From Sepioteuthis lessoniana (lineage: Eukaryota; Mollusca; Cephalopoda; Myopsida; Loliginidae): a stretch of DNA of 64,000 nucleotides. Under the pieces are notes generated by a model. The model made no database searches and had not been told where the DNA came from. It saw only the letters and a program-made list of their open reading frames with translations. Where the stretch lies: positions 107,196,130 through 107,260,129 of the forward strand of contig OY757917.1 of assembly GCA_963585895.1 (NCBI GenBank), written 5' to 3'. The position numbers and the translations under genes were made by a program. Shown here in pieces: positions 11,778-23,900 of this stretch. How positions within the stretch are numbered: the stretch's first letter is position 1; each line of letters opens with the position of its first letter.

Positions 11778-12352
11778 TTGCCCGTCGGCTAGGTATGTAG
11801 AATACACTGACCGCACCTCTGCAGAGGGGTAAGACCCTCCCTAACGAGTGTCCTGGATATGACACTAAACAATCTGATGGTGAGGTTCCAGTGATGCTGG
11901 AGCTTTGGGGAAAAGAGAGTACCCCTTTATTGCCATTGATTCCAGGTCCCCTCTGGCTCGGCGTGGTAGCACCTGATAAGGCCCTATCTATGGGTTAAAT
12001 AGAAATAACAGCATACTTATGCTAAACTGAATTGTTTGATTAAACTGAATAGCTTGAAATAGAAATGTTTTTGACAATTAAATCGTACTTATATTTAAAC
12101 TGCGTGCTCATGCTTAACTGAATTATTTGAAATAGAACTCTTTTTCGGCATTAAAACTGTATTTACACTTAACTGACTTGTTACATATAACTGCTTGAAT
12201 AGTTTGAAATAGAAATGTTTTTAACAATTAAACTGCGCACTAATGCTAAACTGAATGGGTAAATAGAACTGATTATTTATATAAAAATGGATTTGGCGTT
12301 AAATAACCTACAAAGGTCGATATGTCATAAAACCCAACAAACCAAACCAAAC
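11778..12352 (+). repeat. C-family interspersed repeat, copy 2, with complete tail
   Basis: Head 'cccgtcggctaggtatgtag', the same internal blocks as copy 1, then several tandem units of roughly 55-70 bp built on 'ttgaaatagaactgttttt', 'aactgcgtac' and 'tgctaaactgaat'. It ends in the tail 'ggatttggcgttaaataacc ... cataaaacccaacaaacc'. This final tail is shared with the S2 SINEs (compare 15441-15510), which makes the copy useful for defining the full element. Confidence 0.75.
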
Positions 12353-12359
12353 ATTCAGC

Positions 12360-13263
12360 CACAATCATCATCATCAAAAAAAAAAATTGAAATTCCATGG
12401 AATCAAAACTGTCACTATCTCCTCAAATCAATAATGAATTAGAATATGAATAACCTTATCAACATTAAATCTCATGCTGATAGTCAGGCTATACAATGTC
12501 TGAAATGTAATTAAAAAAAACAGATGGGACATCACGAAATTTTCAATAACGATCACAAACGAGAACATAAATTATGGTTTGGTCAGACAAAATTTAGAAA
12601 CTAATTACAATTTTTATTTCAAAGATTCCAAAAGGTTAGTTTATTTACGTAATAAGAAAAAAAGCCGGAAAATGGCTGAATCCGTTATCATATCAAAACG
12701 CAATAACCTCAGAGACCCTGCTTTTTTAAACTTTATCTCAATATCAAATCAAATTAGTGCAAAAAATATATAAGGATCCCGTTCTGGAAATAAGTTGGCT
12801 TCATTATATATATATATAGATTAGACTGAGATATATAGAAAGAAATAGAATAACTATTAAACAGAGAGATGTGTTATAGAATGTTTGAAATAGGTAGTTA
12901 TGAACAAAATGAAATAGATTGATAAATATCTGAATACATAGATACATATAGTGATGTGATATATTTTTTTTCTTTTCAAGAAGTTACTTTAAATTTTTTA
13001 AATGGATTTCGGGTCATAATTACATAAGAACTTTGAAACAGAACGCTACTAATAAGTATAGAATATCTACAATTTTGTAATTTTTTCGTTTCAATTAACA
13101 AATATAAAAACTTGATTTAAATAAATTTTCAAAGATACAGCATCACATATTCAATCGACCTGATGAAAGTTTAATATTTAAAGAAACCGAGACTTTTTCG
13201 ATAATTATTCAACTATGAATATAATCAAAATCTAAAGATCCCTGAATTTTCATATTAGTGCAT

Positions 13264-13268
<5 letters not shown>
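12360..13268. other. AT-rich stretch without a recognised gene
   Basis: No repeat head or coding signature seen. The 64-codon frame at 12579-12773 has no family features. Confidence 0.5.
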
Positions 13269-13308
<40 letters not shown>

Positions 13309-13330
13309 TGTGTGTGTGTGTGTGTGTGTG
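13269..13330. repeat. (TA)n(TG)n compound microsatellite
   Basis: Alternating TA to about 13306 followed by TG repeats that abut the mariner terminus at 13331. Confidence 0.95.
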
Positions 13331-14244
13331 TACGTTGTGCCTTAAATAAGTTTCCAGACATTTTTGTACAGGCATTTAAAATTTTCGTAGACTTTTGAAA
13401 ATTCAGTATGTTATTGCTATACATCTTATGAGATGATTAATTAATTTTTATGGTTTAAGGTTCAAATGACCTGCTACAGAAGGAATTGGAATATACCCTA
13501 CTAAAGCCTGATTGTCACTGCTGGTGAATTTCAAAAATGCAATTTGGACGTGAGGACATTTTAGAAGAACGATGTGCTATAAAATTCTGTTTTAAACTTG
13601 GAAAAAATGATGCCACAGAAACGTATGGAATGTTTCAGACTGCTTTTCGACCATCTTGGATAAATCGAGCATGAGCTTTTGAGTGGAATAAGAGATTAAA
13701 GGAAGGCAGGAAGTCTGCAAGGGATGATGAGAGGTGTGGGAAGAATAAGGAAGTCAATACACCACAGTTGATTGACCAAAGGGTTAGGGTTAGGGATACT
13801 ATGTTGATGTTTAAGGGAGTTCAGGAAGATATTCCGTCGGAAGAGGCCAGCTCTCTTCAAATCAGGTCTGTGGCATTTCCACCAGGACAATGCACCAGTC
13901 CACAACTCCATCCTTGTCACAGACCATTTGACCAAGATGGACATCAAGACAGTTTCTAAGACTCCCTATAGTCCAGACCCTTCTCCCTGTGACTTTTGTT
14001 TATTCGCTAAGCTCAGAGGCTGTCGTTATGAGACAAATGAGGAGATGAAAAAGGCTGTGACGAAGGTCATTGACACGCGCACACAATATGGCTTCCATGG
14101 GGCCTTACAGAAATTGTTGGAACGGTACAACAAGTGCATTTCAGCCAGAGGAGCTTACTTCGAAGGGGACTTGAGTTTCATGTGTGTACTATCAATAAAC
14201 TTGCTCATACAAAAAAAGCCTTGAAACTTATTTAATGATCTTTA

Positions 14245-14248
<4 letters not shown>
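13331..14248 (+). mobile_element. Internally deleted mariner, copy 1
   Basis: A 918-bp DNA transposon relic. The ends are inverted and start with TA; the shared terminal core is 'aataagtttccagac' on the left and, on the right read in reverse, a sequence with one or two changes. The left part encodes the transposase N-terminal helix-turn-helix region (ERCAIKFCFKLGK ... KEGRKSARDDERCG). The middle is deleted. The right part encodes the end of the catalytic domain: a HQDNAP-type block, SPDPSPCDFCLFAKLRGC (third catalytic Asp) and the typical ending YFEGD near 14155-14170. A telomere-like ttagggttaggg run sits at the deletion joint (13780-13795). Family: mariner with Asp as third residue. Confidence 0.88.
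13928..14224 (+). pseudogene. Mariner transposase C-terminal fragment
   Basis: A 98-codon open piece of the transposase: start of the third catalytic motif (YSPDPSPCDF), then LRGCRYETNEEMKKAVTKV and LLERYNKC, ending after the normal stop region. It cannot transpose anything because the central catalytic portion is deleted from the element. The 63-codon frame at 13768-13959 is a neighbouring-frame shadow of the same relic. Confidence 0.85.

Positions 14249-14308
<60 letters not shown>
14249..14308. repeat. (TA)n microsatellite
   Basis: About 30 TA units directly abutting the right mariner end, so insertion into a TA array is likely. The 95-codon minus frame 14242-14529 is a run through this repeat. 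Confidence 0.95.
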
Positions 14309-14309
<1 letters not shown>

Positions 14310-14310
<1 letters not shown>

Positions 14311-15258
14311 CAGTTTGGTATATTCATAAATAAAGAATGCTCCGTATTGGCGATAAAGAATACCTAAGTCCAAGTTAGAATAGCGTAGACACACAGTCAC
14401 CTGCTCATGTGTGAGATATTTACAATCACCAAGTACTGTTGACTCCGTGTCCACGCTATTCTTCCCGTTATTTTCACACTCACACAAATACACACACACA
14501 AGCGCGCTCGCGCTCACACACACATGCAAATAAACAAGTAAACAAAGGAAATATAAGCTAGAGTTTAAAAGTAGATGTAAAGAAAATTTGAGGCCTTTCG
14601 TTTTGTGTCATTTCTCGTTCCTCCATAACTTCTATGATGCTTGTATAAAACGCGTGTGCTTTCTGTAGAAAAACATTATTCATCAAATTTTCTAAAGAAA
14701 AAGTTTCAGTATTCTTTTCTCGTGTAAATCTAATCAAATATTACTAACATAATTTAAGGTAAGTGTGTAATATAATTGCGGAGGGATTTCGTTTTAAATA
14801 TCTTGCCTTTCGGTTTAGTTAGGCTGAGAACCTTCCCCTTAGTGCATGGGTTATTTAGGTGCACACATTGAGTGCAGGTGTTCACGCGCGTGCGGGTCGA
14901 TGTCACAATAAAAAAAACAAAAACAGATAGAAAAATGAGACCGAGGACGTGAATGACGTCATGTCCGGATGCGCTGAGGATTCTGGAATTTGAAAAAAAA
15001 AACAGTTAGTTGAGATTTAAACTCCAACACAGAGTTGAGATTCAAGTCTAGAAGAAGGTAGATGATTTTTGGGGTCTACGAAATGTGCCGCGCGTTTGTT
15101 GAAGAAATTTTATCTCTCTCTCCTCATATCGAAAAACTTTAAACTCAAAAATGTAATAAAAAGTTCCGTACCTGAACCAATTTCGAGTGTTTTCGGATTC
15201 CTATATATATTTATGAACATTACGAACATTTTATGGATAGGTACATTACTCGTATTCA
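14310..15258. other. Unannotated stretch with a CRE-like palindrome
   Basis: No gene seen. A perfect TGACGTCA palindrome at about 14951-14958 is the binding site known for CREB/ATF proteins, and the surrounding 60 bp is somewhat less AT-rich. Without a transcript this is weak evidence for a regulatory element. Confidence 0.3.
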
Positions 15259-15269
15259 TATCTTGGTTG

Positions 15270-15512
15270 GGATGTCCTCGTGGTGTAATGGTTAAAGCGA
15301 TGGACTGCGGAATCGTAGTACGCGAGTTCGCACCCCAGTCGCGCTATTACGTTCACTTTCGGGTAAATACCCTTGGGAAAGGTATGAACCCCCTTATCCT
15401 CCCAGCTATGGGTTAAATAGTACCACTACTGTTCTTCTAGGAGAATGGCTTTGGCATTAAATAACCTAAATAGAGTTGATACGCCATTAAACAAAGAAAC
15501 CAAACCAAGCCG
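15270..15512 (+). mobile_element. S2 tRNA-derived SINE (tail type A) with perfect target duplication
   Basis: Same tRNA-like head as the copy at 8668 (A-box gtggtgtaatggttaaagcg, B-box gcgagttcgcaccccagtc) and the same body, but a different 3' end: 'ctatgggttaaatagtacc ... ggctttggcattaaataacc ... ttgatacgccattaaac' followed by an accaaacca-type end. An 11-bp direct repeat, tatcttggttg, lies at 15259-15269 and 15513-15523, exactly flanking it. The 115-codon frame at 15069-15416 runs through the SINE and is not a gene. Confidence 0.93.
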
Positions 15513-15523
15513 TATCTTGGTTG

Positions 15524-17395
15524 ATCTCGTGGAATAATCAATAACTAAATATCTGCGAGAACAATGTGTCAGAAATGGCTGGATAACGATGCAACGAGGT
15601 TTTATTGCCAACTCAACCTCCGTTTTCTTAACTAATCTTGGACTTCCTCCATCAGACAAAAGGAAATACATGGAAAAGATCCAAGATAAGGCTCTAACTG
15701 CATCAGCGTAGATCTGGCAATCCCATAGAGCGACAACAATCTGACAAAGTCTGGTGGTGTCGTACGATACTGCTGGGGGGCTCTGGGTTAGTGGTAATGA
15801 TGCTTAGGCCCCGAACCCATGCCTGAACCCAGAGTCATCATCTGATGATGGCTTTGTTAGAAGCAATGCTGTTGTATAAACATAAGTTATTGTATGATAC
15901 CTATTATTACGTATTAGTTTTTGATGACGTATCCATTATTATTCGTAATAGTCACTGTTTTCAATTGTACATTTTAAATCTTATATCCTTAAAATGACAG
16001 TGGAATGTCCTCAGGGCAAGCGATACAGCATATTCATCTGATATTTAGTTACCACCTCGTAAGGGGATCCTAAATTTACCTTTCTACCAGACCTCGTGTG
16101 GATTATTGTGAGTTAATCACCTTGTCTCAGAGTAGCTTCTCCCATGCAATACCTGCTTAACAGGAATGACTTTATAGCTTGGCACCTGAGGCGCTATAAA
16201 GGAGGATTCGAGTATATCATAAATTTTTTGTACCTACCATGAGTGAAAACTGTTTCGTGCATGTCCCCTGCCACTATAAAATGACCTCATATCCAATTTG
16301 ACTTTGTGAGAAGTCTGATAAATCCCCTAATCTACGCTGCGGCGTTACGTTCAAATCCTCGCCAGAAGTGCCGGGGAGAAATAATTTGATTTTAAGCACA
16401 GGGGAAAGGTAATGCATTCTAATCCAGGAAAAACGTGCCGATTCGTACGTGAGTAACCCCATCATTTTTTCTGCATGAGAACTGTTATAGCATTGGATAT
16501 AATAATGGTATTTGTGTCTTCTCTCCAATAATATTATCAAACAGAGATTCAACTATTGAACGTGGATTTCTAAGTCTATTTCTTCTCTCAAAATTGTGCA
16601 GTCGATCAATCATTTTTAAATGCAATTGTGAAAGTTTCGCTATCATCGCCTAACCCATAATTAATAGAATAATCTATTACTGAATCAACATTGTACACGG
16701 AATCGATAGCTAATATTCCGAAAAGATTCTTCCACGGAACTGTCCTGAAATTTTCAAAGAATTGACGCAGATCCAGTGAGGGAGAAACATGGCTCTAGAG
16801 AGAAACGTTTAGCATTTCACGGCGTGACAAAGCCGAACCGAGCATTTCATTCGATAAGAAGCAGTACGGACGCTCGTAAATCAAAACATTGCATTAAGGA
16901 AATTCGTTAATAGTCATTTTGGCATATAATCAAATGTCTGACAGGGTAATGTGTGGCGTTCAGTGGACTTTTAGCTTGACCCTTCTGCGGGCAATCAATC
17001 ATACAATGGGGCTTTTATTTACAGGTGGTTGGGGTCGCACAAAAACCAGCTTCATTGTAGGATCCGGAAGACATACACTTATTCATCAAAAAATAAAAAA
17101 AATTAATTGAATAATGCGAGAAAATTTTTAAGTAATGTTCTCAGTCGGAACCATTGTTCCATATGCTAATATCACAATTAGTTCCGACTGTGTACGCCGC
17201 GAATAAAATGTTGGATTAACTAAGTAAATTATAAGGCAGTATCAAACATATCTTCGTTTTTACCTTATACATGATTTCTCATCTATACACTGAGTATGCA
17301 TTTACCTAACCCCTTCGCTTCGAGCCGGAGGTGACACGAGCTCTTATTTTAAGCATAGTAAAACTTAGTAGTCCATATTTCTGACACGAAGCTTG
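15524..17395. other. Unannotated stretch, possible unique sequence
   Basis: No known repeat recognised. Base composition from 16010 to 16400 is a little less AT-rich. A short inverted repeat (ctctgggtt / aacccagag) lies at about 15780-15830. Open frames at 15426-15671, 16274-16552 and 16919-17110 have no recognisable motifs. This is one of the few stretches that might hold single-copy DNA. Confidence 0.4.
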
Positions 17396-17397
17396 AT

Positions 17398-17727
17398 GAT
17401 TTTTATCATTAAGTGTTTTCGGACTATTTTCTTCATTTTTATTGTTATTTTCACAAAGTTTCGGCCGTTCTATCCTCCGGCCTTCTTCAGGTCTTTGTCG
17501 AACGAGGGAACCGACACATAACTTCGAACTACGTCCTTTTATTGAATCCACAGGGGTCGCCTGTTCTTATTCCGTTAGCCATAACCGGGTACAAGTGTTA
17601 AGTATTTCTGTATTGTTACTCGCCACCAGTCAGGATTGAACCTGCAACCTCCAGATGATTGTCTTCTTAGAAGCTTAAAATAAAGATGAAGACAATAATC
17701 TGAAAACCCTTAATGATAAAAATAGTA
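17398..17727. mobile_element. Foldback/MITE-like element 1
   Basis: Inverted arms of about 50 bp: 17398-17450 ('tttttatcattaag', 'ttcttcat') pair with 17675-17727 ('atgaaga', 'cttaatgataaaaa'). The interior holds, on the minus strand, a conserved stem motif (cctgaagaaggcc ... ggccgaaac) at 17453-17499, shared with the foldbacks at 46.5 and 54.7 kb. A B-box-like ggttcaatcc (minus) lies near 17635. No coding sequence. Confidence 0.75.
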
Positions 17728-17729
17728 AA

Positions 17730-18725
17730 TCTTAGTTTCAATTAAGATTTCTTCGTGTCCTCGAATGGCTGCAATGACAAGTCTAAAGAGCCGAATATTC
17801 CCTACTATTTACAAAAACGGGAAGGGTAGAAAATTGATTCATGCCTTTCCCGTTTGGCTGAGACAGCTTTGACTAAACCCAGTGACTGACAGATCTGTTT
17901 TTGGAAACGTTGACAAGGGCAGAGAAATGTGTTTACCAGCGAACGGGACAGACCACAAAGTTTACTGCCACAGGTCTTAAAATGGTTAAATTAATTTTTA
18001 TCAGTACAGTCAGAAATTTAGGTCTAAAGGAACTGTCTTTTGATGTTCATATCTAGGCTCCTGCAGGTATTATTCTATCATTTTTTTCTCAATATTGGGT
18101 TATCTCATAATATTCTCCACTGAATGGCTTTGAGTAAATATACCATTAATTTAGATATTATATTCGACTTTATTTTAAGTGTATTTTATGAAGCAAGAAT
18201 ATTTTGCTCTAAAAAAACAGTTTTGTGTCTTGTCTCTTATTTGTTTATTTACCGCTGAATAGAAAAAATCTAAATGAAAATCATCTCTGAGTGTTCATTC
18301 CGTAATTTTTGACGGGTAGTGTGTCTGTAGGGTTGAACAGAACTTGTTCATAATACACAGGCACAAATTAAGGCACTTTCATTGGTACAGCAAGTAAATA
18401 ATTCCAGAACATATTCCTATGAACAATTACGATATTTGAGTGAAGCATTATACAGAAGGAAAGGAATACATATTTGAATTTAACGAAGATATACTACGTG
18501 TCGTTGCTATTCAATCTCTAGTTTAATTGAATGAAACTTCCTATCGTACTGCCCTTTTCTCTTAATGAAAGAGAAAAAATAGCTAAGGAATTTTATTAAA
18601 ATCAAATCGAATATTTATTAAAGTGCTTCAGGCATTGAGCCAAATAAAAACGTAAAGACAACACAAAATCTAATCAAATTAATACGAATATGTAAAGATC
18701 AATTTTATACATTTCCTAATGTCTA
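17730..18725. other. AT-rich stretch with a SINE scrap
   Basis: About 17795-17885 resembles the S2 body in reverse (agagccgaatattccctac ... tcatgcctttccc). The rest shows nothing recognisable. Confidence 0.45.
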
Positions 18726-18727
18726 AT

Positions 18728-18945
18728 GGAAGAGTCCCCAGAGCGTAGTGGCTAACGAGCTGCAGTGCAGCATCATTGTTAGAGAGTTCGAACTCAAGCC
18801 AAGGTGTTATGTTCACTTTGGAATTAATACCCTCGCAGACGATATGAAGTCCTAGTTATGAGTTAAATAGAATCACTAATACGTTTTCCTACATGGTAAG
18901 ATTTAGCATTAAATAACCCACAAAGAAAACAAATCAAAGTAAACA
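18728..18945 (+). mobile_element. S2-like tRNA-derived SINE, diverged (tail A)
   Basis: A tRNA-like head (agcgtagtggctaacgagc; B-box gagttcgaactcaagcc), body 'ttatgttcactttgg' and tail 'gagttaaatagaatcac ... tttagcattaaataaccc' matching tail A. Possible imperfect 9-bp target duplication aatgtctaa / aatgcctaa at 18718 and 18948. Confidence 0.8.
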
Positions 18946-19237
18946 CAATGCCTAAACTATAATTCATATTTTTTTAATCAACCGCAACATGAATCTATAT
19001 ATATATATACATATATATATATAGTACACAAAAAACTGTTTGAGTAAGGATTACTTTTTTTTTTCATTTCATTGACAACAAACTAGTAGTAAAAAGATTC
19101 TAAAGGGTCACTTACACATTCATGATGAAATTACCCTCCAACATGTTTGAATGCTCTATAGAAATATAAAATCCAAAGCTTAGCTGGTGCTGTGCCCACT
19201 GTTTCATAATACTGGTTTGAGTATTCACAAAAAAAGT

Positions 19238-19435
19238 ACCCCTAACCGGCAAAAATCCATACATATTAATTTTATTTGACATGAGTGTGAAAAATAGCAT
19301 TTATCCAGTGTACAAACCGCACGTGAAATTTAAAGTCCCCCTAACCGGCAAAGTTCCATACATATTAATTTTATTTGACATGAGTGTGAAAAATAGCATT
19401 TATCCAGTGTACAAACCGCACGTGAAATTTAAAGT
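19238..19435. repeat. 99-bp tandem duplication
   Basis: Two adjacent units (about 19238-19336 and 19337-19435) beginning 'cccctaaccggc' and ending 'gtgaaatttaaagt', differing at only a few positions near the start. Very recent duplication. The minus-strand frame at 19112-19300 crosses one unit and has no family signature. Confidence 0.93.
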
Positions 19436-19513
19436 CAAGAGCAATATAGAATAGTGTGGACCCTCTTTAATATTTCTACTTTTTAAACTTTTCTAATCCT
19501 AATGACGTTATAT

Positions 19514-19518
<5 letters not shown>

Positions 19519-19554
<36 letters not shown>
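19519..19554. repeat. (TA)n microsatellite
   Basis: About 18 TA units. Confidence 0.95.
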
Positions 19555-19559
<5 letters not shown>

Positions 19560-19694
19560 TTCTTGGTAACAATTTCCCGAAAATATTTGTATTTGTCTTA
19601 CCGATAGACAATCTTATAAAGAAGCGAAGAGGAACAGAGATAAAACTATGCTTGAGTTGTGATGACCCTGTACCCGACTCGAGAAAATAGAAAG

Positions 19695-20104
19695 GTTTAT
19701 TTGTTTAATGACATAGCAACCTTGTTGGTTAATTTAATGCCAAATCCATCACCCTTGAAGAAGAGCAGGGGTAATATTTAGCCCATAGCTGGGAGGATAA
19801 GGGGGTTCAAACCTATCCCAAATGTATTCGTCCAAAAGTGAGCGTTATAGAACGATTGGAGTTCGAACTCACAACGAATCCGCAGTCTAGCGCACCGTTG
19901 GTATAGAAAGCGAAGAAGGCCCAACATAACACGGCATTTGTGAAATAATACACAACCTGAATAAATAGAGGGGTAGACTAGGTTCTTTAACTTTGTTTAG
20001 GCAACCTGTCTGATAGACGAGAAAGTCTGAATTAAAACATGTTAATCTCCGCTAAAAAAAATCAACTTTTTACGCATCCTCAGTCACGCAGAAGTGTTTG
20101 TAAA
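19695..20104 (-). mobile_element. S2 SINE pieces in the left arm of an inverted composite repeat
   Basis: Read on the minus strand, an inverted tail-B piece lies next to the mariner end (20104 down to about 19965). It is followed by a tRNA-like head (gcgctagactgcggattcg, gagttcgaactccaatcg) and the tail-A end (ttggcattaaattaacc). The same order and sequence are found on the plus strand at 25442-25858, so the SINE pieces and the mariner were duplicated as one unit. Confidence 0.85.
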
Positions 20105-20974
20105 TACGAGGATCATTAAAAAAGTTTCCAGACTTTTTTCGTATGGGCACTTTTATTGATAGTACACACATAAAACGCTAGTCCACTTGTTGTACCGTTC
20201 CAACAATGTCTAGAAGGCCCCATGGAAGTTGTCTTGTGTGAGCGTGTCAATGACTTTTGTCACAGCCGCTTTCATCTCCTCAATAGTCTCATGACGACAG
20301 CCTCTGAGCTTAGGGAAATAGCAAAAGTCACAGGGAGTAAGGTCTGGACTATAGGGAGGGGAAGAACTGTCTTGATGCCCATCTTTCGTCAAATAGTCTG
20401 TGACAAGGATGGAGTTGTGTACTGGTGCATAGTCCTGTGGAAATGCCACTGACCCGATTTGAAGAATGCTGGCCTCTTCTGACGTAATCTCTTCCTGAAC
20501 TCCCTTAAAACCCCAACATAGTAACCCTAGCCCTAACCCTTTGGCCAATAAACTCTGGTGTATTGACTTCCTTACTCCTCCCTCACCTCTCATCATCCCT
20601 CACAGACTCCCTGCCTTCCATGAATCTCTAATGCCACTCAAAAACTCGTGTTCGATTCATGCAAGATCGTCAAAAAGCAGTCTGAAGCATTCCATACGTT
20701 TCTGTGGCATTTTTTTCCAAATTTAAAACAGAATTATATTGCATAACGTTCATCTAAAGTGTCCTCACGTCCAAATTGCACTTCTGAAATTCACCAGCTG
20801 TGACTCTGAGGCTTTAGTAGGGTGTATTCTAATTCCTGCTGTAGCTATTCATTTGGAACTGAAACTATAAAAATTGATCAGTCATCTAATATCATGTTTA
20901 GCAATAACATACTGAATTTTCAAGAGTCTACGACAATCTTAAATGCCTGGAAATTTATTGAATGCACCACGCAC
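20105..20974 (-). mobile_element. Internally deleted mariner, copy 2 (left arm of composite)
   Basis: Same deleted structure as the copy at 13331. Terminal core 'aagtttccagac' is at 20119-20130; the other end, near 20945-20974, is degraded and has lost part of its inner repeat. The telomere-like joint is at 20523-20541 (minus-strand ttaggg units). The longest open piece, 20210-20596, includes the block DYAPVHNSILVTDYLTK, the third catalytic motif YSPDLTPCDF and LRGCRHETIEEMKAAVTKV. The catalytic centre is missing. Confidence 0.87.
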
Positions 20975-23900
20975 ATATTTGTCTTGGGAGTAGGATTCAC
21001 GGGAGCTTTCGGTAATTAATTGTTACCAACTGATACGAAAATGGTTAAGATATTTCAAAAATCAATGAGAGTAGATGTTATAAAAAGAAAACTTATGTTT
21101 AATAAGTGACGAACAGTAAATAAGATACATTCATGTATCAATATTTCATTATTACCCAAAAGTTTTGATTGCTGATTAGAAATATTTTTAACATCCAAAA
21201 GTACTGGATTCGTTTTTTTTTTTTTATATTTTATCATACTTAAACAACTGTTCTCAAAATCGGATAATGGGGATGATATGAGAACATCTTTCAGGATTTA
21301 TAAGTTATATTGTTGGACTGGAGATAATATTATTTCTAATTTAGCATCTCCCGAAGAAATTTCAAAACATAATTATAAAATTCATGAGATATATAGATTG
21401 ATAAAGAAAGACATCGATAGATAGATCGATAGATAGACAGATAGACAGAGAGAGATATATATATATAGAGAGAAAGAGAGAGGGAGAATATCTTTGCTCG
21501 GATTAAGAAAAACTCGTCGCAAATTCGTGCGTTTGACTTGAAAATCACTACGTTCGCTGTTAAATTGTTTCACTTTTTGCTTAGTACATAATACATATAG
21601 CTAAACCAAAATTTAATCCCATACGAACCTGGAAAAGATAGAAAAATGCACACAAAAATTGGATAAAGCTTGGATTATTTCTTTTTTTTTATTCAATAAC
21701 ATCAAATTCCTTTAATCTCTACTTAGACTTCGCTTTAAAATCAAAAGTCATTTAGATTTTTTTTTAAAGAAAAGTGTCTAAATTTGCACTTTTCACTTTT
21801 ACATGAAATGGAGAAATACTCCATTCAGAAATTTAGACGAATGAAAGATACTTGAATCAAGTTTTAAAGTCTTCTCGCAAATTTTTAATGTACATGAATA
21901 AGTCGTCATCCATAACAGTTTCTTATGAATCATCTTTTTTTAAATTTGAAAAAAAAAGAATACGGAAAATTTAACGGGGGTATATTTATAAAGGTATTCA
22001 TATATGCACATTCGTAAATTATTCTCCAATAGTTTTTTCACCCGTTTCAAAATTTAATTCACCTCAAAGTCTTAATAGACTACTTTGAGAAGTCCTGGTT
22101 TAGAAGGTAATATCAGTAACACAGAAGAGTAAATGTGCTACACAAATCCTCTTAATAGTTCCTAGCCAAAGGCTAATTTTTTTTTACGTCATCTCCAGCG
22201 TTTTTACTGACTAACAATGAATTTTACGACAGAAATGATATTCCTTTCAAAATCATCGAGTATATGCTTGTGGGTATACATCTGTGCGTGTCTGCTTATG
22301 TATTCGTCGACATCTATACTAAAAATAGCTATATAATTTACAATATGTATTCCTTTTTAAGAATACATTTTTCTCGTTTACAAAGCCGAATGAATGTCTT
22401 ATTTCAAATACATTGAGGGTAACGTTTTAACATAATTCTGATGAAAAACAGAAGAAAATACCGGTACAGTTGTTTTTGAAAACGTCTTGATCAGCTCAGA
22501 GTAATATACGCATGCGCACTTTCACTTCTCTCAATTTCGGACGTAGGGGTGACTGTGAATATGTGTACGCTTTAAAGTTGAAATAAAAAATATATAAGAC
22601 TTGAGTAAATAGATTTGCGATTATTTTATTTTACAATTCATAGGTTTTTCTCTTATAAACGGAGAATAGATACACTTAAATGGTTCTGAAAGATAAGCGA
22701 GTCATTGAGGAAATATTTAGATAAAATTAGTCTACAGTGAGCAGATAAGGCAGTACATCAGATAAATCAATCGACAGGTATACATAGATACATGAGGAAA
22801 GAGCTCAAATATTACTGTATTTACGAGGTATATCCGAAAAAACAAAGTACAAACATTAACTAATGCAGCATGTTTATTATTGAATAAATAAAACGTTTAC
22901 AAACCCTACCAGAACTACTATGATACATTTTTATCGATGTGACTTAGAAATTATTGTCTATGTCTTGGTTACTAGCACACATCTTCATTGTGCAGAAAAA
23001 TGCTTTGGGGGTTAAACTGTCTGCTTTTTGCAGTTACCTAATTGAAAAAATTTAATCACTTGGCAGTCCTGAGCTGAAGAAAATAATTAAATTTACAAAA
23101 TATTATAAAGTATCGCCTCTTATATGATTTCTTCAGTTACCTCGAAGATATCATTAAGTATCTCTGAATACTCAAGAGCCAAAGTAAATTGTTTATTTTG
23201 CTAACCTTTTTTTAAACAAAAGCGTTTTCCGATTATATTTGCCAATATTTCTGAGATGAGTCGTTATTGTTTACGCATTGCTGACTCCTGTACTCATCTT
23301 CATTGCTACATGCACAACGCCACGACCGCTGCACGCTCCAACCTTCCCCAGTAGCATTTTGTCATACTTGGTAGCTTTCTATTTATTTGGACACTGAGCT
23401 AAGAGGGTAACGACGTCTTCAAATATCCCAACACTCTATTTCCAGGAGTTCGTGAGTTTAATTGTTAGTTTTGATTTTAATAGGAGGATAAAAGACAAGG
23501 AAATACTCCAAAGTCGTGGACGATGGAATAAGATAATTCTACCCTCGGATTTCAAATAGGGAGCTATGATCGGAATCCTTGCTAGGTTACCAAGTTCAAC
23601 GAAAGGCATCTAAAGAAGACCGGATTGTTTAGCGGGTGAAATGTTGTATGTATAACAACCAAGATTATAGAAGTCTGCAAATGATCAGTGTTAACACCCT
23701 ACACGAAGGTCGTCAGGAAGATTCATTGATACCTCTGCGAAACGTACTACTCCGAATCGATTCCTATTTTCTTCTCTTCATATGGTAGCTTTTGAAAGTA
23801 TCGAGTTCTTATTTTCTTTGTCATCCACCTATTTCATTACACCAATGTCTTCTATGTTAGTTCATTGTTTTATAGTAGCAGTCCTTTTTATTATAAGGTC

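Noticed and set aside
13780-13795. Interstitial telomere from chromosome fusion
   Set aside because: Only two to three units, and the same run occurs inside three copies of one mariner family, so it belongs to the element.
14951-14958. CRE palindrome as a confirmed regulatory site
   Set aside because: An 8-bp palindrome is expected by chance about once per window of this size, and there is no gene nearby.
15069-15416. 115-codon frame, with the phrase seen in many predicted octopus proteins
   Set aside because: The downstream part is the S2 SINE head, and the 11-bp target duplication shows it is an insertion.
16274-16552. Minus-strand 92-codon frame as a conserved protein
   Set aside because: No family pattern recognised; includes a tRNA-B-box-like string that hints at an old repeat instead.
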